The notes: generated by a model not told the origin, from the sequence alone. A stretch of 64,000 nucleotides of DNA from Lepidostoma basale (GCA_022606425.2 JAHDVF020000867.1:434001-498000), one strand, 5' to 3'. Numbered from the stretch's first letter, positions 25,221 to 37,147 are shown. A program made the numbers and translations.

Positions 25221-25907
25221 CAATACTTACATAAAGGCAAATCATGCAAACTGAAAATTTAAGTTTTCAGGAAATGAAACATCATAGCAAGAGCAAATTG
25301 TGTAATCGGGAGGAAAATCCTCGCGAACAGCTGTTAAAAAAACGGTAACGTTTGCCAAAGGTATAAAGAAAACGATTTGACGCCATACTTTATGGAAACA
25401 AATACCTACTCTGTGACAAAATGCTTTAAATACCGCGACCGGACGTCGAGGCGGGCGCGCGCTGGCCGGGGTCGGGTGGGCTCTTATCTGGGATCTGCCG
25501 AGACGCGAGATTCCGCATCTTCCCATGAATATGTAAAGGGCTGGATTTCAAATCTTCTCCTTATCTCGGATTTAAATCGTTTACCACGCGCAAGGTTTGG
25601 TACGCCATATAGAGCTCCTAGGGTCTTGGGTTATCTGTGTCCTGTGGATTCTTTCGGGACGTTTGACGACGAGACCACGAGACACGGTCACACCCAAAAA
25701 TTATCTATTCAAAACAGTATATTGGTATATAAAAATCTGACTGAACTGCAATCATAAGAAAATGATTAGGTACTCTCTTGAAACGCCGGGTGTGTTTTTC
25801 TCGGGGATATTGTCGAAGGCATTCATCAACCAAGAATACTGGGGGAATTACCTAAGTCTCCTACAGTGGCAATAGTGTAAGTCTTACCGCACGGAAGTAG
25901 TATTTAT

Positions 25908-26920
25908 TAGTGATGCAACAGACCTCTGCTTCTGTTTCCGCAGCTGCGGAAGTTCCGCATGTATTTTGACATCCGTTTCTGTTTCCGCAACTTTTATAAC
26001 GGAACTTTACGCGCAGGACGGGGTGTTCCAGGCGTTAATAACGAAGAAATTACTAGTAACTTAAGTAATTCTCAAGTGAGTATTTCATCAGTCATACCCT
26101 TGATTAAAGTTCTTATGACCACATTAGATCAGGAAAAGACGAAACCTACTTCACAACAATAACAAAACTTGACAAGAACATTACGTGATTGCAATTGCGA
26201 CTACTTTATCCGCGATATACCTAAATCTCATTTTTTCACCAACATCACTACGGAGCAGGCTGAGTCTAAAATATTTTATATGACGATCAGCAGAACGAGA
26301 GAATCCAGAGATTTCACTAGTTTCACTCGTGATGACGACATACATTCTCCCAAAAGGTGCCGAACTCAAATTGAGACTGAAGTCCAACCTACGTCATCAT
26401 CAATGATGAATTCATCATTACAAATGTTAGAATCTACGTTAAGTATGAATGAAGACCAGCAAGACTTGATTACAAATAACGAGAATGACAATCTATTTTT
26501 GGAGACACAGTCACAACTTCAAGAGTACAAAAAAGAAAAAAGATTGCTTTTACATGAGGATCTCCTTATGCGGTGGAAATTAAATTCATACAAATATATT
26601 TTGCCATAAGTAGGTACACCAATATTTATCAGCTCCTCTCAGGAACGTCGCCGGAGAGTATGTTATATGTTATAAGAAGAACACCGGAACAGATTGTTAG
26701 GTGTAAAAGCGGCCAAACAACGTTTCATAAACTATAACTTACCACTACTCAATTTTATATATTAATTTATTTAAAAATTGTATTTGTAAAAAATATACTT
26801 TTTTTCGTAGTATTTACACTTCCGTTTCCGCATCCGTTTCCGTTTCTGTTTCCGCTAAAATTTACTTATTATATCTTTTTCCGTTTCTGCTTCCGTTATA
26901 ACACTTCCGTTGCATCACTA
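25908..26920 (+). mobile_element. hAT-type DNA transposon, decayed
   Basis: The ends are inverted: TAGTGATGCAAC at 25908 and GTTGCATCACTA ending at 26920. They are flanked by 8-base direct repeats GTATTTAT (25900-25907) and GTATGTAT (26921-26928), the size expected for hAT. Internally, an open frame at 26169-26609 is followed, across frameshifts, by WKLNSYKY and then NRLLGVKAAKQRFIN-type sequence. That matches the C-terminal dimerisation region of hAT transposases. Both subterminal regions carry many TTCCG/TTTCCG repeats, likely transposase-binding clusters. At about 1 kb it lacks most of the catalytic domain and is non-autonomous. Confidence 0.85.
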
Positions 26921-27059
26921 GTATGTATGAGTTATCCCCTGCCCCAAAATATGTGGGTCCAGGATCGGGCTCTTCAGCCACATGCGGACCCACAACCGTG
27001 AAGGACAGTCTTCCTCGGACACGAGGGACAGCCGATGATGATGATGAGTATGTATGAGT

Positions 27060-27165
27060 AGGTCGATTAATGTTTCTTGAACAATTATATAAAACTCCAT
27101 ATTCAATAATTAATACTAATGAAAACATCTGTTTTTACAAGTTTTATTATATTTTATGAGTTTTT
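27060..27165. repeat. half copy of the TTAATACGAATGAAA MITE family
   Basis: Contains GTTTCTTGAACAATTATATA, then AATAATTAATACTAATGAAA and a CAAGTTTTATTATATTTTATG arm. The second arm is absent. Confidence 0.6.
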
Positions 27166-27654
27166 ATACACACGATTTGGTTTTACTACAAATGCCGTTA
27201 TTTCAACTGGTGATGTCTTTGTTTTTGATACATAGAATTTAAATTTTGAGTTTATTTAAGAGCGTTATTATTTGCGATTTTGACTATGTGCTTGTAAGGG
27301 TGCCTGCCTCGTGTTTCTTGGGATATTTAATTAACATCCCATCGAACCATTGAAAACCTCAGCTATAATAGGATGATTTCCGGCTGAACAATTGTGGATT
27401 ACTCAATACTATTATACAATACTATTGGAAAATAATTTTACCCAAAGTAATTATATATTTAGGAAGAAAGGAGTACCAATCAATAATATTATTCAAATGT
27501 ATAGGTATAATATTACTGGTGGGGAATTAAAATCTGTGTATTTCTAGACTTGACCGCTCGTCGATGTCCCCGGCTCCGCGATGGGCGCGAACTTGTGAAG
27601 CTGTCGTATTATTTTACCAAAGGTAAGGAAATAGAGTGAACTCGCAGAACTTAT

Positions 27655-28345
27655 CGGAAGAATCGAAATGGAGAGTGAGTTGGTGGGCTTGAGGATGTTA
27701 ATCTGTTAAAATTAAAGAAAAATATAATGGTGATAAGCAGAGCTAACCAATTCACAAACACAGATTCGGAAACTGTAAATGAATTTGTCTATCTTGGATC
27801 ACTGCTAAGTGACCAGGGGGGATGCGAGAGGGAGATTCGACGCAGAACCCAAATGGCTAAAACTGCGATGACAAAGCTCACCAAGATATGGCAAGTCAAA
27901 AATATCTCCAGCAAAACCAAGATGAGACTAGATCAACTCTTGTTTTCTCCATGTTCCTTTATGGTAGCGACCCTTGGACTATGCAAACATCGGAGAGATC
28001 CAAGCTTTCGTGATGTGATGCTGGCGACGAATGCTGCTTATACCCTGGACGGCAAGAATAACAAACCAGTCAATCATTGACCAGCTGGGTATCAAGGCAA
28101 GACTCTCGTGGATGTACTCTCGGAGAGTATTAAAATATTAGACACATAGCTCGGAGAGATCAGGACAACCTTGAAAAGCTCACCATCGTGGGCAAAGTGG
28201 AGGGAAGGCGACCACGAGGACGACAACCGAGCCGCTGTGCTGGTACGATCAAATCAGGGATCTGACTGGTCTCTCCATTAGCTGCAGCCTGGAGACTGAC
28301 GGGTGACAGGAGCGCATGGCGTGCCATGGTCAATAGTTGATAGGA
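27655..28345 (+). mobile_element. non-LTR retroposon, RT C-terminal remnant
   Basis: 117 open codons at 27727-28080 contain EFVYLGSLLSDQGGCEREI and TKLTKIWQVKNISSKTKMRL, the thumb region of an RTE/CR1-like RT. Downstream, in other frames, are NQSIIDQLGIK-, VEGRRPRGRQP- and RSAWRAMVNS-like blocks. The upstream catalytic part is missing and the frame is broken more than once. Confidence 0.8.
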
Positions 28346-28574
28346 ATACGATTGAGAAGAAAGAAGGAAATGGACAATATTTATGTGTAGTATGGTACCT
28401 ACAATAGATCGGGTATTCTACAAAATACTTTGTTTTCAGTTGTATTATAGGTAGGTAGGTATCGCATATGAAATATATTTGTGCTTTGAAAGAGCGCATT
28501 TTTCTTCCATTGGATACGCAAACATATTTACTCGTGTTTCCTTTTCTCCTGGATTTGTAAATTATAATAGAATG

Positions 28575-28815
28575 AAAACGTAATTTTTCTATAAGCTTTT
28601 ATTTTTTATGGGAATGACATGTTTCGCCATGTTAAGACATTGTGAAATGTCAAATGATTGATTATGCCTTGAAATAATAAATATTTGATAATGCCTTAAC
28701 AAGGCGAAACATATCATTCCTATGAAATATAATAAAACTTCTAAAAAGTAGACGGTTTCATTCGTATTTATTATTTAATATGGGGTTTTACAACATTTTT
28801 CGAAACAAAAAATAA
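28575..28815. mobile_element. hairpin MITE
   Basis: Imperfect inverted arms of about 70 bases: 28574-28643, including GACATGTTTCGCCATGTTAA, and 28693-28763, including CCTTAACAAGGCGAAACATA. The outer flank has CATTCGTATT..ATTTAATATGGGGTTTTAC, as in other family members. A further partial arm follows at 28870-28960. Confidence 0.75.
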
Positions 28816-28959
28816 ATTTCTCGTTTATTAATTAAGTAAAACTTTAGAAATTAAATATTTAATTGAATGATAAAGACTGTTTTGTAGAAGTTTTATAATA
28901 TTTTATGAGAATACCACGTTTCTATCAAATGAAGATTCCACAACGCTATGCCACTACGG

Positions 28960-30725
28960 AACATACCACTCCTACAAGAATAATGTAACTTGTAGATTGC
29001 GTACGTTTTATCAATATTTAAAAAAAAACTAAAAGAACCTCTATTCCTACCTACCTTCCTGGTGTTGGGGTTTTCATCATTTCCACTTCCAACGTGATCC
29101 CTTGCCAGAGTTCGCGTAACAATTCAATTAAATTAGTAGGCGTATGTGGAGATGCTATTATTATATATATTACAAAGAATCTATACTATCGTACATACTT
29201 ACTCTGTATTGGGCGAAATTGTTTGATTCTTAAACGAAACATTTACAGGTATGTTAAGTTTCATGTCCTGTGCGTATAATAATTTAATTTATACGGCGAA
29301 GCTACGAATAAATTATCTCACCAATTTCATAACTTTTAAGTATTTTGCAGTGGTTCAGCTAAATGTAAACAAGAGGCTGATTCAATACATAGGTAGGTAG
29401 GTAGGTAGGTACATGTGATTAATAACATTCGGGTTAATAACATTCAAAAAACTTTATTGTTCTTATCAAAAGGTAACATCATTTCTTAATCTCATCATTT
29501 ACAAATCTTGGATCCTTCGGACATAAAATAATTCAAATTATAAAATATTTGATACACAATCGAAATTTAGTATAAAATAAGACTCTGTTGTGTGAGTTAA
29601 CTGCTAGAGGAGTCAGTCAGTAGGAAACTGTATAGATTAAAGATTGCATGATAACTTCATGTTTGGAAGAATTAATCATGATTATTCTCAAGGTGTAGAT
29701 TTAATTCCATAGCTATGGCATACAACACATTTGGTTGAGTATTCCCACCCACACAATGAGTGCGACAATTAATGTTGTTATCAAAATAAAGGGTTCGCTC
29801 CTTTTTGTTTAACGTCCCGTAATATGAAAATGATCATTTGGTTACATTTCCGTTCATCTTAATAACGATACATGCGATATGAACTACAATTAGTGCTAAA
29901 CATATGTTCTGTGCGGTAGGTATTTATAATTGCCTGGTGTTCATAAAATATAATACATGAAGAGCGACGATCTAGGATCTAGGTGATGGATGTAGACAGG
30001 GCGCTTGCCCCATGATCCAATAAACGTTTGATAAACGATGACTATAATATTTTTTTTCTATTGATATGAAATCTTTTGAAAACAAAATGAAGATAAAAAC
30101 AAATTAGTGATATTTTATCGCTAAACATTTTTTTGATCATTCAAGTTGGGACATTGTACGAATGTTTCTAATACAACTTATTGAAATCTTTAGCTTTCGT
30201 CTCTTTGTTACAAAACAAATGGAGATCCATTGCGAATGAATGAAGTAGAACATTTCGTTTTCAGTTCGGCCAGTTGGACCTCCCAGCTCCCGTGAGATCG
30301 CGCGGCTCTGATCTCTCCACAGTACGAGTATGGCACGTCTTCTTAAGAATTCACTATTTTAATTCATATATATTAACCGACATATTCAATTGGCTAATTG
30401 ATTGCTATGTATATTATATGATACGTAGTAATATAAATACTTATTTATATCGTAACGACCTAAAGTAAATATCAATAAATATGAACCTAGAAATGTGGAC
30501 ACTGGATGTGTTAGTAAATGATCGCCTGGGGAGAGTAGTTCTTATCTTAAGCTAACGACCTTATAATAGTTGGACCATTGAATGGTAATTAATCTGAGCT
30601 TCTTAATATAAATCACGCTTTAGATAACAGGACACATTTGCTTCCACTGCACTGGCGAAAAGGCAGTAGCCGCCGCCGCCGGTTGCCCGCACGCAGGTGG
30701 TATAGTCTTATTTACACGAGTAACG
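28960..30725. other. AT-rich 3' flank of the bHLH gene
   Basis: No exon was recognised. A GGTA tetranucleotide repeat lies at about 29391-29412. Confidence 0.45.
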
Positions 30726-31232
30726 TTAACTGAACTCGGTGAAGAAGGGGTCGAAAGGAGACAGCGGACTCTCCGGGAAGGCGGGAGACAGGCACAGGTC
30801 CAGCTCGGGAGAGAGGCCCCCGCCCGGCGACACGGGCGCCACGTCGTCCGACCCCTCGGGCTCGGCCAGGGCCGCTGCCAGGGCGGCTATGTATCTCGCG
30901 GCTAACCGCAAAGTCGAGATTTTTGTCATCCGTTCGTCTTGGGAAGGGTCGGCTCCGCCCACGCAGCGGCGAAGGGCCTCGAAGGCCGCGTTGATCTCCC
31001 TCATCCTGCTTCTCTCGCGCGCGTTGGCCGTCCTGCGGCGGTACTTGCTCAGCGGCGCTGCGCCCGCCCGCCGCGCGCCTGCGCCGCCCCCCTTGCCCGG
31101 GGAGCCCGCCCCGGCGCGCGGCCGCAGCCCGTAGCCCCCGCCCTTGTGCGGGCGGTTGTTGTTGGCGTCCGGGAACAGACTCGCCGCCCCGCTGCCCGCC
31201 GCCACCCCCGGCAGCACCGCGGTGGCTTTCAT
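30726..31232 (-). CDS. bHLH transcription factor, Delilah/Taxi-like
   Basis: A single-exon ORF of 168 aa. The N-terminus is Gly/Ala/Arg-rich. The basic region and helix 1 lie at about residues 64-91 (KYRRRTANARERSRMREI..AFEALRRC); NARERxR contains the Glu and Arg that contact an E-box. After a short loop, helix 2 spans about 102-122 (MTKISTLRLAARYIAAL). The C-terminus has SP motifs and ends in the aromatic FDPFFTEF. The KYRR(R/K)TANARER.RMREIN.AFE.LRRCV pattern matches insect Delilah (taxi), a nuclear regulator of muscle-attachment and wing cells in Drosophila. Another group-A bHLH is possible. The coding region is very GC-rich against AT-rich flanks. It stands alone with long flanks, as developmental regulators often do. 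Confidence 0.8.
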   Translation of the reverse strand: MKATAVLPGVAAGSGAASLFPDANNNRPHKGGGYGLRPRAGAGSPGKGGGAGARRAGAAPLSKYRRRTANARERSRMREINAAFEALRRCVGGADPSQDERMTKISTLRLAARYIAALAAALAEPEGSDDVAPVSPGGGLSPELDLCLSPAFPESPLSPFDPFFTEFS

Positions 31233-32252
31233 TGCGCCTTCATCCGGCTATTACTACTTTCGAGTAAATTCTTTCGCTTTCTCACTAATACGGATTATCG
31301 GCGATGTCTTCTAAAACACGAACACGCTTAGTACGTACATTCTTTTCTATTTACACCTCTACTGACACCCCACCATAACTAGACGCAGTCTAAAACAGTA
31401 CATTATTTCCATTTTATATTCGTCGGAAAATTAAACAATGCGATATACATCCGATGAATACATATTTGTTCAATCTTCTCAAAAATATTTAACAACATTT
31501 TTCTACTCATCAGGAACGGTTATTGTTTTCCGACGGTATTGAAAAAAGAATTATTATTTTAGCGCTGTAAAGTTCGCGCGTTCCCGTGAAGTGTCGCAGG
31601 TCGCAGGGCGCGCGAGGACCGAAGCGCACGGCGCGCGGCACGAGACAGCAGACAGTACACAGCACAGCGGACCGCGGACTGACCGACTGCCGGTATACTC
31701 TACCTACTGCCTGGCTGGCTGGCTGGCGTGAGTGTTCCACCACCCACTGCCTCCCTCCAGCGCTCTGCAGCCTGGACAGCTCAGCTACTGCATGCATCGC
31801 CAGGCCACTTCTATATAATACCTACCTGTACCTATAGGAATAGAACGAGGCTACCACAACATTATATTGTACAATTAAGGGATCTTCACTTCATCGGTTA
31901 TGTTGTTGCAGTTTAAGGGCGAAGATTAACCACTTAACTATCACGCCCCTTCCTTGGTGTGATGGGCAGAATGGAAAGTCTTCTTCACAGCCCTCCTGCA
32001 TGTCATACACAAACGTATATATATTTTTTTTATTGAAGTGGTCTTGCTCAATTTTGTCTTCCAATCACATCGACCACGTATGCTTATGCCAACATTAAAT
32101 GTGCATTAATATAAAGTGCCAAATGCCTAAACCACCCAATATAATATATAATTTCACGGTTTATTAGTAAAGCTTTCGCCAAATTTGAATTTTATTAATA
32201 ACACGGAGTCTAGCTAGTATTCTGACACACAATATTAATATATATTACATTA
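31233..32252. promoter_or_regulatory. upstream region of the bHLH gene
   Basis: The first 350 bases upstream are ordinary. A GC-rich CpG-containing patch at about 31575-31800 could be the promoter or a 5' untranslated exon. No core motif is convincing. It ends at the transposon boundary at 32252. Confidence 0.3.
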
Positions 32253-32695
32253 GGGTACCCCTTAGCTACGTATATAGGTATGGCAAAAACATATTATATA
32301 TTTTTATAAGTCTTATCCCCTAATTCTTTTCCTTTAGGACTAATAAGTAACTGCTAATTGTATTTCAAATTTAAAACGTCTCAACCCCCAAGCCTTTTCA
32401 TTTAGGACTAGTGAGTAATTGGTAATTTATTTGTATATTTTATTTAATAATAACACGTGCCCCGAAGGGGGTGAACATTGAACAAAATTTGTAAAATTCT
32501 TAAATTTTCGCTAAAACTATTTTATTAATTTTGTTTAAAAATTTAAACAAATATTTAGAAGTACAATAACTTGAACAATGCCTAGAAATCCTCAGCCAAA
32601 AATGAGTTTTTGTAACATAATTTTTTAATTTTAAGTATTGATTAATTTACTGATAATGAATAAGCGGTATGGAAAATGGCTCCGATAGTATTTAC
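32253..32695. repeat. left long inverted repeat of the mariner-like element
   Basis: Reverse complement of much of 36430-36951. Contains CACGTGCCCCGAAGGGGGTG at about 32454 and ends near GAAAATGGCTCCGATAGTA. Confidence 0.8.
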
Positions 32696-33227
32696 GACTT
32701 GCTAGGTATTGCGTTTGCTCCTCACCTTGTGTTACAATATTGCTGTATTCTCACACCTCTTTCCATTTGCGAATTCCAGGTCGCAGGATCACGATCAATA
32801 AAATCGGTCGATACTTAAAAGTTAGCCTCTTAAAAACAATCAGTGTGCTTTTTGACACAAAGTCGTATAGTTATTTATCTGTTCATTCGGTTTTTATTTT
32901 CTTTAAACCAAACCGGGGACGCTCGGAGACACAATTCCTTTTCTTTAAATGTTCTGGTCATCCTTATTTTTTGTTCAACAGGAATTGTATCATCAAAAAT
33001 GCTAAAGCCACGATTTCTTCAGTAGTTACCGCAAATGTCCACTATATATGTCCTTACCAATACTGTTGCGATATTAAACAACAAATTGAACGATAATATC
33101 TCTATTTCTGGATGTAGGCTTCTTAAAATATTCATGTGCGACTCTTATTCACCTTCACCCGCACATGCATTAGGTCCGACTGGAATTAGGTCGTCAGCCC
33201 ATCAATACTCTGGGTGCCCATATAATA

Positions 33228-34560
33228 GGGTAGACCGAGGCGAATCGGATCGGTGGGTGAATCGGATCAAAATAAGAAATTTGGTAATATTTGAAAAACG
33301 CGTTGACGCGGAACGCAAGCGACTGGCGCCTTACGACCCTTTCACACCCCGCACCTCCCGCCGTTGGCAATGTTTCTATTCGACTTGTACATCAGTGTCA
33401 AAGCTGCGCGCCAGCGCGTCTGGTATTTGTGTGTTACAATTTTGCTGCGCATCTAAGGTAGGTGCTTACCATTTCTTTGTGTAATCTAAGGACATGTGTT
33501 AAAACTTTGAATTATATGTCATATATTGATTGGGAATGGCCCTATTTTAGAAAACATTTTAGTTTTTAAACAAAATATTACGGGGTTAATGTGTAAAATA
33601 GTATTTATTTCAAGTCTTTAATACGGGGTTATTCGGATCGCGTCATCGGGGGCGAATGGGATCACTATGATTTGTTTTATATTTGAAGTTAATGATGCGT
33701 TTTTATTTCCTTGTAGATGGTTCGCACGTACAATAGAAAGACTAATGCGGGAGAATGGTCCCAAGAAATGAGAGAAGCTGCAAATAAAGTCTCGGCCAAA
33801 GAGTTAACCTTACGTCGGGCTGCTGAGATTTACGAATTACCAAAAACGAGTCTACAAAGAAGAGTTACTTTCTCCAGAGGTGTCATTAAAACGATTGGTG
33901 GACAGCCAGCCTTAGATGAGACTGCTGAAAAGATTTTAGCAGGCTGTTTACTGCACTTAGCAAGTCATGGCTTCGGAAATATACCCAAGGCGATTCGTAA
34001 ATATGCATTTGAATTCGCAGAACGTCAAAAAATTAAACACAATTTTAACAGAGCAGTAGGAATGGCTGATCAGGACTGGTTCCATCGCTTTATGGAAAAA
34101 AATAGGCAGTTGATTATTCGGAAACCAGAAGGATTGTTTAGAGCAAGAATTGACGGCACGAAAAGGGAAAAAGTGGCCGAATTCTTCAAGACTTTAGAAA
34201 CAGTAAAAACAGGCCCGTATATATGTGATTTATGTGTTACTTATTAATATTGATCTCACTATTTAATATCTAAATGTTGGTAATGATTCCAAAGCTAAGA
34301 TTAAGAAAATTTTAATTTGGTTATATATGTTATATACGATCCTATTCGCCCCGATAATTGGGGCGATTCGGATATTTCTGTCTTTCTAGTTTATAGTTAA
34401 TATTTTGGAGAATTAATGGACATTTTAAGTTTTAAAATGTTTATTGCGTAGCTAGATTGTTATTGATTACTATTTTGTCAATACAAGTTTCATATATTAT
34501 ATTGTAGTATGATTTAAATTGTCTAAAAAAAAAAGTGATCCGATTCGCCTCGGTCTACCC
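33228..34560 (+). mobile_element. nested pogo-like (Tc1/mariner superfamily) transposon
   Basis: The ends are perfect 24-base inverted repeats: 33228-33251, starting GGGTAGACCGAGG, and 34537-34560, ending CGGTCTACCC. A TA flanks each side (33226-33227, 34561-34562). Short GAATCGGATC-type motifs repeat inside both ends (33242, 33259, about 33630, 34337-34375), probably binding sites. At 1333 bases it carries only one ORF, for a DNA-binding domain. Confidence 0.9.
33717..34247 (+). CDS. pogo-type transposase, DNA-binding part only, 176 aa
   Basis: The ATG directly follows a splice-acceptor-like TTTCCTTGTAG. Residues about 14-52 form a pipsqueak-type helix-turn-helix (VSAKELTLRRAAEIYELPKTSLQRRV). 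Residues 60-165 resemble the second, CENP-B-like DNA-binding unit of pogo/Tigger transposases (GFGNIPKAIRKYAFEFA, DQDWFHRFMEKN, RKPEGLFRARIDGTKREKVAEFF). The frame ends after KTGPYICDLCVTY, before any DDE catalytic block, and no DDE sequence follows before the end repeat. The product could bind the element's ends but not cut DNA. The frame is undamaged over 176 codons, so it is either young or under selection. Expression is unknown. Confidence 0.8.
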   Translation: MVRTYNRKTNAGEWSQEMREAANKVSAKELTLRRAAEIYELPKTSLQRRVTFSRGVIKTIGGQPALDETAEKILAGCLLHLASHGFGNIPKAIRKYAFEFAERQKIKHNFNRAVGMADQDWFHRFMEKNRQLIIRKPEGLFRARIDGTKREKVAEFFKTLETVKTGPYICDLCVTY

Positions 34561-35269
34561 TATGCTCCCTGTCTAGCGACGTCCTCCCCATTCCCACTTG
34601 ACAACATGGTCCATCACATCGACAAGCTTTGTTCGGCGTTTGATTTCAGCTTGTGCAAGGTATTGGCTATCCTATAGTACCTATGTTTAGAAATATCTTT
34701 ATTGGCTCAAGCTTGTTGAAAACATTGAAATAATTCTGGTACGGGTCCAGACGATGTAGCAATGTATGCTTCAAAAGCAGACTTTAACCCATTCATCGCC
34801 ACGTGATTTTAGAAACAGCGCGCCTGTACGCCACGTATTTTCTTTCAAACTATAGAAAAATATCGATCCTTTTTGGTTTGTTAATATTTTAAAATATTCA
34901 TAAATGTCGTTGTGAGAAAATCGGAATTAATTTTGAAATACATCTTTCGAATATTGCGAAGCGCGCACAGCTACGCTTATGGCGATCGTCTACGTAGAGC
35001 GTGCATGTGTGCTAACGGCGATCATCGGGTTAAAACCAACTTATATACCTACGAGTATATGGTGGCTACAAGGTAGGTATTAGAGACTTTTTCCCAGTTT
35101 TCATTCTAATAAAACGCAAGCACCTTTAATTGTTTCTGTATTTGACGCACTAACAACAACAAATAAAGATGACCAGAACATTTTAAAAAAAATCAACTAA
35201 TTGTGGCTCTAAATTTCCCCATTTTGATTTAAAATAGGTTTATAACTTTGCGTCAAAAAGCCCATTGAA

Positions 35270-36327
35270 TTTTTTTAAGCGGCTTAAAATATCGTCCGAT
35301 TTTATTGATGGTGCGAACTGCAATTTATTTCATGATTTAGTGAAGTCCAATTTTCGACAACTTTATCGAGCAATAACACGGCGAATGTTGACTTCCAAAT
35401 GGTCCAACGTCTCTGACTTCACACACCCCTAAAGAAAGTAATCTAATGGTGTGAGATCACACGATCGTGGAGGCCAGTTCACAGGTCCATTATATGAAAT
35501 TATGCGCTCACCAAATGTTTAATGTTTTCCGCAATAAATTGATGGTGACACCCGCCATGTGGCATGTTGCACATCTTGTTGAAAGCACAGCTCTGTCACA
35601 TCAATACCATTCAACTGAGGTACGAAGAAGTCAGTGATCATGGTTCTGTAGCGCTCTCCATTGACCGTAACATTCTGGCCGGCATCGTCTTTAAAAAAAT
35701 ATGGGCCAATGATTCCACCTGCCCATAAAGCACACCAAACAGTGATTTTTAATGAATGTAAGGGCGTCTCGAGAAAGGCTTCTGGGTTTTCTCCACTCCA
35801 AATTCGGCAATTCTGCTTATTGACATAGCCATTTAACCAAAAATGTGTCTCATCGGTGAATACAATTTTGAGTTGAAAAAAGAGGATTAAGCTGAATATT
35901 GTTTTCGGCCCATTCACCGAACCCACGACGTGCAGAATGGTCACGCGGTTTCAACTCTTGCACAAGCTGGATCTTGTAAGGCTTTAAGCCAAGATCAAAT
36001 CTCCCACAAAGTGGATGGGCACAGCTCCAATTGCTGTGCACGATGGGGAATCGACTCATTCGGATTCTCCTCAACACTACGCTCCACAGCAGCAATAACT
36101 TCTTCTGTGCGCACTGTTTGTCGTCTTTGTGGATGCGTATTATCCACTAGAGTGTACGTGGTGCGAAAACGATCCATGGTCTTTTCAATAACTTGCTCGG
36201 ATGGACGATTATGTCGACCGTAAAATGGACGTAGTGCACGATAAGTTTGGCGAACCGAACCATGATTTTCAAAATAAATTTGTACAATTTGCATGCGTTG
36301 TTCTGACGTCAGTCTATTCATGGTGAA
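35270..36327 (-). pseudogene. mariner-family transposase, frameshifted
   Basis: Three frames together cover a transposase. The start is MNRLTSEQRMQIVQIYFENH at 36327. The N-terminal helix-turn-helix part runs to QLELCPSTLWEI. A middle segment, GLKPYKIQLVQELKPRD..RRGFGEWA, is in another frame. The catalytic part is in a third: IVFTDETHFWLNGYVNKQNCR with the first Asp, WAGGIIGPYFFKDDAGQNVTVNG, and FQQDVQHATWR, where the usual FQQDGA(T)xHT has become QDVQHAT. The downstream half is too diverged to follow. With at least two frameshifts it cannot make an active enzyme. Related proteins are often labelled Tc3- or mariner-like in insect genomes. Confidence 0.85.
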
Positions 36328-36429
36328 AGGCAAAACGTACTGACTATAAATCAACTGTCAACTGTCAAATTGACAGTCTGTAGAAACAATGTTGCCAGTT
36401 TAAAAACGAAACCTCTAAAAAAACACCTG

Positions 36430-36951
36430 TACTATCGGAACCATTTTCCATATCGCTCAAAGCATTCATTATCCGAATATGAATGAACCTTTAAAATAAA
36501 AATTTTATGTTGTTGTATTATATAAAAACTTATTTTTATTTTTGAGGAGTTCTAGGAATTGTTTTAATTATTTGATTTCTAAATATTTCATTTAAATTTG
36601 AAACAAAATTAATAAAATAGTTGTTGCGAAAATTTAAGAATTTAACAAATTTTGTTCAATTTTACACCCCCTTTGAGGCACGTGTTATTATTAAATAAAA
36701 ATTACAAAAAAATACCAGTTACTTACTAGCCCTAAAGGAAAAAAATGGGTGGTGAGACGTTTTAAATTTGAAACTAAATTAATAAAATAGTTTTTGCGAA
36801 AATTTAAGAATACAACTATTTTTTTTTATTTCACCCCCTTTGGGGCACGTGTCATTATTAAATAAAAATTACAGTTTTTAACTACCCCGAAAGGAAAAGA
36901 ATTAGGGGGTGAGACTTATAAAAATATTAAATGATTTTTTAAGGGCCACCC
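36430..36951. repeat. right long inverted repeat with internal tandem duplication
   Basis: Partner of 32253-32695. The segment from TTTGAAAC..AAATTAATAAAATAGTT through CACGTGT(T/C)ATTATTAAATAAA occurs twice in tandem (about 36594-36715 and 36766-36870). Confidence 0.8.
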
Positions 36952-37147
36952 TATTATTACATATTGTGACGTACATAAAATATAAACTTATTTCGGTAAC
37001 TCAATATCAACCCATTCGCTCTGGGTGGAAGAATCACGATTGAAGTAAATACAGATTTTGATAATGATAAATGAAGACAAATAATTTAATTATGAGTAAA
37101 GCAAATATATACGAATATAAGTGGTATGAATCTTGTACTAGTGTGGT

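Larger units (their letters stand above)
32253..36951 (-). mobile_element. mariner-like transposon with long inverted repeats, carrying a nested pogo-like element
   Basis: The left end GGGTACCCCTTA (32253) and the right end TAAGGGCCACCC (to 36951) are inverted and flanked by TA on each side, the Tc1/mariner target duplication. The arms extend far inward. 32310-32695 pairs with about 36430-36920, with shared strings such as AATTCTTTTCCTTT, TTAAATTTTCGC, AACTATTTTATTAATTT and ATGGAAAATGG.TCCGATAGTA. The right arm holds two tandem copies of a ~160-base segment that is single on the left. A broken transposase gene lies inside, reading leftward from the right arm. A pogo-like element is inserted at 33226-34562. 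Confidence 0.85.

Noticed and set aside
30739..31331. Plus-strand ORFs of about 130 codons over the bHLH gene
   Set aside because: Antisense shadows of GC-rich coding sequence with a clear bHLH domain on the other strand.
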